Below the pieces are notes generated by a model. It did not search any database. It saw only the letters and a program-made list of their open reading frames with translations, and had not been told where the DNA came from. Positions 57,305 through 64,000 of a DNA stretch of 64,000 nt are shown one piece after another. Within the stretch, counting starts at the first letter, position 1, and each line of letters opens with the position of its first letter. A program made the position numbers and the translations under genes. Origin of the DNA: Dermanyssus gallinae (Eukaryota; Arthropoda; Arachnida; Mesostigmata; Dermanyssidae); NCBI GenBank assembly GCA_003439945.1, contig QVRM01000484.1, positions 930,001 to 994,000 of the forward strand, given 5' to 3'.

Positions 57305-57640
57305 GCTGTTGTAAATCGTCGTCTCCAGGGCATCCCTATTGCCGCTTCTGGCTGTAGGCCAGCGAATAGGCTGACTTAACCGAGACCTGGCACGCAGCAG
57401 CCGCATCTGCCGCAGTGCAGACCATCCGTCATTTCTATCCGAGTTATCTCTTGTCGCGTCACCCCGCTGTTACAAGTCCTAGTTTGCTTCTCCTATTTCT
57501 TACATTTGGCTCTTTCTCTTTCTGTCATTCTCGTTCGTTTTGTTTTGAAGCGATTTCGGTTTAAACTCGTACGACACGTAAAGGTATGCGTGTACATAAA
57601 TGCAAACAAATGTATGCACATATAATTATCTACTCTCTCC
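57305..57640 (+). repeat. unclassified dispersed repeat, copy 1
   Basis: About 330 bp beginning GTAAATCGTCGTCTCCAGGG recur at 62490-62870 in the same orientation with substitutions and small indels. Shared landmarks are TGCCGCTTCTGGCT, a CAG-rich middle, CATTTCTATCCGAGT (or close variants) and a pyrimidine-rich part with TTTCTCTTTCTGTCATTC. Copy 1 ends near TACATAAATGCAAACA. No coding capacity is evident. It could be a SINE, a MITE or a solo LTR. Confidence 0.7.
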
Positions 57641-59854
57641 TGTAAAATAAATCACGTGATCTTGATGTAGAAAAAGATGGGTGCGTGTCCCATATTTGTT
57701 TTTGGTATTGTTTGTTGTAAACAAGCGGATGCTCCAACGAATTGCGCAAAGATCTGTTCCGTCACGCGCACTTAGAAATGAGCCTCCACCGTTCCGTCAG
57801 CGAATCTGAATTTCAAACTATACGAGCTACGAATTTGTTAGAACGCGATGTTTGTATGATGCACAAGCCTTGGCGTCCGTCGCTATAGTAAGATCGATAT
57901 TATTAGTATGGCGCACGATCGTGTACATCAAGCTGTGACATAACAAGGTACATATAAAACTCTAGCTTCAATTCTCTTTGCACTATACTGTTTAATGAGC
58001 TAGAGTTACGTTCTGTGAATTAATCACGTTTTTTCAGGCCTCCCACGCTTCTTCAACTCTATCTGGGCAAATATACAACGATGGCGGCACAGGTGCCCCG
58101 TTTGGGCTAGTTATAGCAGTCGGCTTAACGTATATCGATGTTGCCACGTATAGCTACAATCGCCCGGCTTGTCTTAGATAGCATAGCCGAACAAACATGG
58201 TTGTGCAAATAGAAAAAAAATAATAAGAACTGAGAGTTGAGCAAACAAAGATAGGTGGCTAACGAAGAAAAAAGTTTTGTAAGATTAGCTATTGTTCCAG
58301 CAAGCGGGCACGCTCATGCTGCTTATCACAACAGTACAAGCCAATCACGCCATTTTTAGCGCCGTTAACGTTGTCATTTTGGCCATAATCAGTCGTACAA
58401 GCTGACCTTGAGGCCGTTGGACCACGGAAGGATTCTCCTCAAATTGACATTTTTTGGCGGTTTTAGAATTGACACAACAGAAAGAAGAAAGGTTCGTTAC
58501 GACGTTACGACCAACTAGCAGGGCTATCACGACCTTTCAATAGAAAGTGACGCCCGCAGTGCGACGAGCTAGAAATGAGACTTTCTTAAGATGGCCTAGT
58601 GTCTATAGCCGCATGGCTGAACCTTTACAGCCTCTGCATTTATACAACTCCCCGCGGCAGCGGCGACAATTACTTAAAGGTTTGTCAGGGGAGCATAATC
58701 GAATCTAGTTGTCCGTAGTTTTTGGTGCTCAGAGAGGATATGCCATTACTTTTTCTCGGTTTCTGGCCAAACCCACGCGTTGTCATACCAAACACATATT
58801 GACTTTCTTTAATATGATGAAATTTCGCAGCTATATAATACGCTATAAGATGCAACAGAACTAACAATGACGAAGAGGAAGGTCTACCCAATCCAGACTC
58901 GGCGAGACGACCCGCCCGAACATCAACGCAGAGTACTTGTGAAGAGAAGGCTTAATCTCTTGGCGTTTCCATACTGGCGTTAAGTGAATTCGATGCAATG
59001 CGAGAAAAACGCACAAATCTAGAGGTAATAGCTAAACGCGAATGGCTAAATGACCTGCTTGCTCTTGCTACTTGAGCTGAACAACTTCCTAAGATATCGT
59101 TTATTTGGCTTTGATCACCCCAGGCATAGAAAACAAACGATTGTGCAGACGACTGACTCTACCCGATTGGGTGATAGTTTAATGATGACAAGTTAGGCAT
59201 TTATTTCCACATGTTCCTACTTTTGCAAGCATATTTCCAATCATATATTGCTTTTTGGCAAAGCTTCAGCTGCCCGGTTCACCAAAGAGACTTGGAGATT
59301 CACCATTAAAGCAAGTCACTACGAAGTTACGAGCAGCCTGTTTATGCGTATGTGTTGTGGAATCGAAGTAATGTATGCTTTTTCTGTTATAGTGGTTAAC
59401 AGTACACTAAATTATATTACTACTGCTACTATTAAAGTATAACTGTGCATATGTCTGTAATTGACGGAGACAGACGTGGCAATTTCACACTAGCATTTGA
59501 GTATGTCTTTATCAAAAGCACGAATTTTTAAGTTAACGCCATCAACGGCTTTATCGGGAATGAGGTCGACAGTCGATAAGAGAAGCACTCAATTTTTGAA
59601 TCATAAAATACCAGCTGTCGCAGTGCAGTGCAATCGGGATCGCATGCTGTTGCTGCCGCTGTTGCTATTATCCCCTCGATATCGACATTGAGCAAACAAT
59701 TCGGTGCTACGGCCTGGTCGAATAGCCGGAGCCGCAGGCATTGTGCTTTCGTCGAAAAGGTTACCTCAGAGCCGGAACAGATCTCCACTGTCGAGAGTAT
59801 CTTTTGCCGACGATGTCGGCAGTCAAAGCCGTCACTGCAATTCCAATACATTAG
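57641..59854. other. 2.2 kb with no recognised gene
   Basis: Frames at 58345-58530 and 58685-58891 minus, 59248-59442 plus, and 59528-59851 minus show no certain domain. The region 5' of the candidate exon at 59855 is open on the plus strand from 59628 but does not look like the same protein. Confidence 0.3.
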
Positions 59855-59953
59855 GAGATGTCAAGGTTTGGAGATCGAGTTGAACGAGGGAGAAGACTTG
59901 TTTCTAACTACGATTTATAGAGCAGCTGGCTTTAGCGTCAGCATTGGCGACTG
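59855..59953 (+). CDS. putative exon of a DEG/ENaC-type sodium channel
   Basis: A 99-nt segment preceded by CCAATACATTAG (acceptor-like) and followed by GTAAAT (donor-like) encodes RCQGLEIELNEGEDLFL, then TTIYRAAGFSVSIGD. The pattern GLEIxL...L...AGxxVxI resembles the start of the extracellular beta-ball region of degenerin/ENaC/ASIC channels, where GL(E/S)(I/V)xL is followed by an acidic stretch and then (A)GxxVxIH. Entry phase would be 1 and exit phase 2. No other exon was found in the window, and the acceptor has a poor pyrimidine tract, so the match may be chance. Confidence 0.3.
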
Positions 59954-60217
59954 GTAAATCGTGGAATTGAATTGCTGGCTTTGGTACCTTGTCCCCGGGT
60001 TAGGAGGTCATTGTGGAGAAGAGTGCTAATTTCAGAAAAGGATCGGGCGTTGCTTGTTATTATTTGTTAGTAGTGTTGTCGTGCTCCGCGGCACGTAAGC
60101 CTTAGATGACTTACAGCAGAGAAATATGCGCCCACGAGTTCATTGGTGTGCCACTAGTGTTACCAATAAGTTCATGATCTGGTTTCAATTACCTACACCC
60201 TACTAGCTATATATATA

Positions 60218-60276
<59 letters not shown>

Positions 60277-62489
60277 GTCAGTGTCTTGGCTGAAACTCAG
60301 CCCCGAAAGGATATATAAATATACATATTGTGTCAAAAAATATGTAATTTACTACGGGCCACTACAGAAACAAATGCAATTCACTACGTTTGCGCGGGGA
60401 CGGTCGGTGTGCGCGAGCTGAAGGCTAACCCAGCTGAGTCAAAAGGCGAGGTTTCCCTTCAGCAATATAGTTACCTTCTCTCTGTCGAAACCTGCTTATA
60501 TATGCTGCACGTGTACCGCGAGAATCGCGCCGGTTTCTTTCTATTCTCACAACATTCAGTATATGTGTTGCGCGTTTGTTTTGCTTTTTAACGGCTGCAA
60601 TTGCACGCGACGTGCGCCACTGATATGTGTAACAGTGGATTGACTGTTTAATGTGCGCGCTCTTCCATGCGCCTTTTTCGCGACACTCACTGCCAGATCT
60701 GTATGGGTATGTGTTCAGTCGTAGCCGTGTGTTCCTGTAGTAGACACATATTCCATGCCAAATTATATGGCGGTGCAAGATAAGAAATTATGCTACAAGA
60801 GGAATATACTTAGGCTCCCGCCATAGCAGCGTTGTCGCACTGGCAACCGTGTTCTACCAGTTCGAATTGACAGACCGGCAGACGCCCCCTCCGATCCGCT
60901 ATCACGGGGGGGGGACCAGAAATGGGCCATCACACTATTCCTACCCTACGATCAGAATTCCTTGCCTCGCAATTCCGCGTTACATATCGGCAAATAGACC
61001 CACACCTTTTCGGGTGACTAGACCCTCACCGGACAGAGGGCATTCATCGTTGCGGAAGGCAATGCACAGTACACTCGCAGGGAGGTCTGCCTCATATAGA
61101 GGTCATTAATCTCTTATGCCTATGAAGCCAAGACAGCTAGTTAATCCGGCCGATACCACAGAGTGGGGCAGACCTTGAATGTACCATCGATCATATGACA
61201 ATAGTAAACCGCCGTAACTTATTCGATATCATATGCCCTGCCGCCCCCCCCCATAACCGCTCATTACAACCGAAGGATTATTACTATAAGGAGATTACAC
61301 ATCTGAACTTTCTATTTGTGAGAAAGCTGCTCGCAGAACGCATACTTTGAAAAGGCACTGTTCATTGAGAGTTTCTGGAATTTTGAACCAGACGATTATC
61401 ACGCACCTTTACTATCAACACTACAATTTTCCAGTAGGTTAAGAAAAAATATTGAGAAAGAAGGCGTGTCTGTGACACATATTTCCCCAGATATTTTGAG
61501 TCTCCACACAATTCGCTTCTTTGTTCGGAAATCCATTACGCACATGCAAAACAGTACACGGGCATAAGCCTTACGGATAAACTAATAAAGTTATGGTCAT
61601 CGCACATGCCATCGACAAAACGCACTTAAAAAAACATTGCTTTATTTCGATTGCTTTAAGGCATTGGTAAATGTATGTGTCTTTGAAGCAGGGACAAAAC
61701 ACATTAACGTCTTTTTTTTTATAAAGATATACAAATAATGGCAGAAGGGAGATTTAGACGCAATCAAAGGCCAAACGCGGACTGATATTTGACAGATAAT
61801 CGTAAAAATATTTGAAATACGGGTTTACTTAATCCTCAGAATTAGAACTGCTATTTCGTTGATTAGACACGCTCCATATGCTTGCAAATACTTTTTGTCG
61901 TAAAGAAAAATAGAAATACTTTTGCGTCATTCTAGTTTTTGCCTCTTTCAATAGCGTGCTATGACTGTTTACGACAAAAACCTTCCAAACTAAAATGTGA
62001 CGTGACGCGAGTTACTTAATGCGCAATCGCCTAAATAAGCTGTCTGCTGTTGTTATCTTATTTTTACTTTTCGAACAACGTTAATGCGCTAGTTCATCAC
62101 AAAGCAAATAAGTCACCAAGTGATTATAGATTTCAGTTATGCGGATATTTCTATTTTAAAGTTAGTTTTTGCTCTCGCCGCAGGATATATTTGGCAAGTA
62201 TAAACAACTTTACAACAGCTCTAGATGCAACTGAAGCACGCTAAAGTATTGCATTGAAGCATCGTATTCTATTATATTTACCCAGGAAGAAAATGGCTTG
62301 TGCATCACACCGCGTAGAGTCCGAGCATCCTCGTGTGTGCAAACACATTATACTATTGCATCAGTCAGGCTTTAGCAGGTTTACATTTGCTTGTGTGAGT
62401 CTTACAAGGACAGCTGTAGGGAGGGCAGCAACAGTTTTGGTAGCTCGGCTGGGCCCCGCGCTATCTCGAAGATTTCCAGCTGTGGCAGC
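59954..62489. other. no gene recognised; long (TA)n tract
   Basis: (TA)n with one interruption occupies 60207-60273. Frames at 60328-60591 plus, 60425-60778 minus and 60849-61109 plus show no domain. A T-run lies at 61714-61721. No RNA gene seen. Confidence 0.4.
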
Positions 62490-62858
62490 TGTGTATTGTA
62501 AATCGTCGTCTCCAGGGCATCCCTGTTGCCGCTTCTGGCTATAGGGTGCCGGGTAGGCCGAGCGCCAAACGTGACTCGGCACGCACCAGCAGCCCCTGCA
62601 GCCCCAGCAGCAGCAGCAACCGGAGCAGTAGACACCATCCATCATTTCCATCCGAGTTGTCTCTGGTCGTGTCGCCTCACCATTACAGGTCATAATTTGC
62701 TTCTTCTTTTCCCAGCGTCCCTCTTTCGTTTTCTCTCGGTCATTCTTGTCGCTCTTCTATTGTACGAGCGGATCTGTTCCGAACTGATCTCGTTACGACC
62801 TCTTACGACTAAAGGGAAACTACGCGTGGGCATACATAAATAGAAACACACGACTACA

Positions 62859-62870
<12 letters not shown>
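62490..62870 (+). repeat. unclassified dispersed repeat, copy 2
   Basis: Second copy of the 57305-57640 repeat. It is longer in the middle because of an expanded CAG-rich part (62589-62625). It ends where a (TA)n tract begins, after GCATACATAAATAGAAACAC. Confidence 0.7.

Positions 62871-62897
<27 letters not shown>
62867..62897. repeat. (TA)15 microsatellite
   Basis: A TA tract at the 3' end of the dispersed repeat copy. Confidence 0.9.
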
Positions 62898-62899
<2 letters not shown>

Positions 62900-63499
62900 A
62901 TACAGACAGGATATATATTCGCCAGTAAATTTGGTGTCGCCTTCGTAACAAATCGTTGCTCTCGTTTCCTTTGTTGAACTCAAAGGGGGGAGAGAGAGAG
63001 AGAAAGACGTTCAACGTGGAATTGTGAATCAATCAGATCTTCCCTGGCATCCTCAACTTATTTGACTCTAACACGGCAGAGATAACCAGCGGCGACAGTA
63101 GCGCTTGGTCTAAGCATAACCATGCCTGACGTTTACCGAAAATACGTCGTCCAGCTACTATCGTTTTGGCTTGGCGGAACAAACATAATTGCGTGCAGGG
63201 AAATAGGAGACTGAGAATGAGGGAAAAATAAAGGCCGCAAAAAGTCAAAATTAAAATCAAACACAATTGTTTAAGACTAGCATTTTCGTTGTACGAACGG
63301 CCGCGCTCCGATTGCCTACGGAAGCTTCATAGCTCCCCACTAAACTCAAGTCGGTTCGTATCAAATTCATACGCTACCAGGATTTATATTGCATGGTACC
63401 AAGCTGACGGGGAGAGAGCGAAGTTTTGTACGAAGAACCCTTTACACATGACGGGAGTGCGCAGAACGTCTAGGTTCTCCCGTGTCGTGTAAGTTATTC
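62898..63499. other. no gene recognised
   Basis: It includes a (GA)n run at 62988-63003 and short frames without domains. Confidence 0.35.
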
Positions 63500-63935
63500 C
63501 AGGAAATGCTTGTGTGATTGTTGAAACTGTTGAAACAGAACAGAAATGCCATAAGAAACAACGCTGGCCCTAGTGGACCTCCCCGTGAGATACCAATTTT
63601 GGACACTATGCTAAGAGACTTAAAGCCTCTCCTTGTACATCGACGAAATGTGTCTTTCTTTTATCGCATTAAACGCATGTCAAAAGTCTAGTTTAACTAG
63701 CACTCTTATCGAGTCCTCCGCGCGCGTGGCATGCACGGTGACTCTTGCTTACCCTTATATGGCAACCCCAGCTTGACGAGGAGAGATTGCCGTTACAATT
63801 ATTCACGGCCATGCCAGTCTTGGGAGGCATTCTTCATAAGACCAATCCGCACGGAATAGGTCTAATTAATCTATCTTTTTTCTAAGGGCAGTTGGGCTTG
63901 CACCATGGAAATTAGCCACACAAAATGAGGGCACT
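63500..63935 (-). pseudogene. RT fragment of the endonuclease-type retrotransposon
   Basis: The minus strand reads, with frameshifts, FHGASPTALRKKID and IRPIPCGLVL (compare FGARLFALMKKDGSVRPIAC in the 4.6-kb copy), then HATRAEDSIRVLVKLDF with HAFNAI (compare HATRAF...VLVKLDFRNAFNS), then GISRGGPLGPALFLMAF (compare GLQQGDPLAPPLF). It is cut before the YLDD motif. The orientation is the same as in the intact copy, and stops make it inactive. Confidence 0.7.
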
Positions 63936-64000
63936 GTGAACACACTTATTGTCATATTGTCTGGTGTGACCTATTGATGCTTAAATCAGACAAACGCAGA
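63936..64000. other. right edge, nothing recognised
   Basis: Upstream parts of the adjoining RT fragment may continue past the window edge; no motif is seen in these bases. Confidence 0.3.

Noticed and set aside
59528..59851. Cys-rich minus-strand frame as a Notch/LDL-type domain
   Set aside because: A few Cys and an 'DGFDC' string are not enough; the spacing does not follow a known repeat and the plus strand is open as well.
57305..62870. LTR retrotransposon between the two dispersed repeats
   Set aside because: The copies differ strongly in their middle, no primer-binding site, polypurine tract or gag-pol motif was seen between them, and a possible host exon lies in the interval.

Overview
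The window looks like nuclear DNA of a metazoan, most likely an arthropod; a tick or another chelicerate is my best guess, not a demonstrated fact. There is no operon structure, rRNA gene or dense coding. Instead it holds decayed retrotransposon pieces, tRNA-derived SINE copies, a mariner remnant, many (TA)n and trinucleotide microsatellites, and one very large minisatellite array. I can name no intact host gene. Three short stretches with splice-like borders (41.25-41.41, 56.65-56.88 and 59.86-59.95 kb) may be host exons. Layout, left to right. 0-1.1 kb: the N-terminal part of a CR1/L2-like non-LTR ORF1 on the minus strand. It carries a virus-like 2A motif directly in front of a PHD-like zinc finger, and runs off the left edge. 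1.2-3.5 kb: a poly-A run and low-complexity trinucleotide DNA. 4.45-7.32 kb: the best-preserved element, a minus-strand non-LTR retrotransposon with a reverse transcriptase, a CCHC finger and a restriction-like (PD-D) endonuclease, held between two (TA)n tracts. 8.2-9.4 kb: the C-terminal half of a diverged relative. 9.93-10.12 kb: a probable SINE with a 38-bp tandem tail. 10.1-14.6 kb: nothing recognised. 14.6-32.86 kb: about 18.2 kb of one tandem repeat built from 17-bp and 27-bp modules (44 bp together), with higher-order duplications, one of 2,133 bp and nearly perfect. 34.6-64 kb: a patchwork of decayed mobile DNA. Four further fragments of the endonuclease-type family lie at 36.0-37.0, 40.34, 48.8-49.8 and 63.5-63.9 kb; the 36-37 kb copy keeps the N-terminal C2H2 finger that the 4.6-kb copy lacks. 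Three copies of another LINE 3' end lie at 34.7, 43.2-43.8 and 51.5 kb. There are also an R1/Jockey-like Gag, an R1-like ORF2 C-terminus, two decayed Jockey/CR1-type reverse transcriptases, two tRNA-SINE copies, and a duplicated unknown dispersed repeat at 57.3 and 62.5 kb. Four compact inverted repeats (34.60, 35.34, 50.76, 52.93 kb) are not explained by these elements. The strongest candidates for something new are the two-module satellite, the (TA)n-flanked endonuclease-type retrotransposon family, and the 2A/PHD/YY1-like 5' end of the leftmost element. All family calls come from reading translations by eye; no database search or alignment was run.
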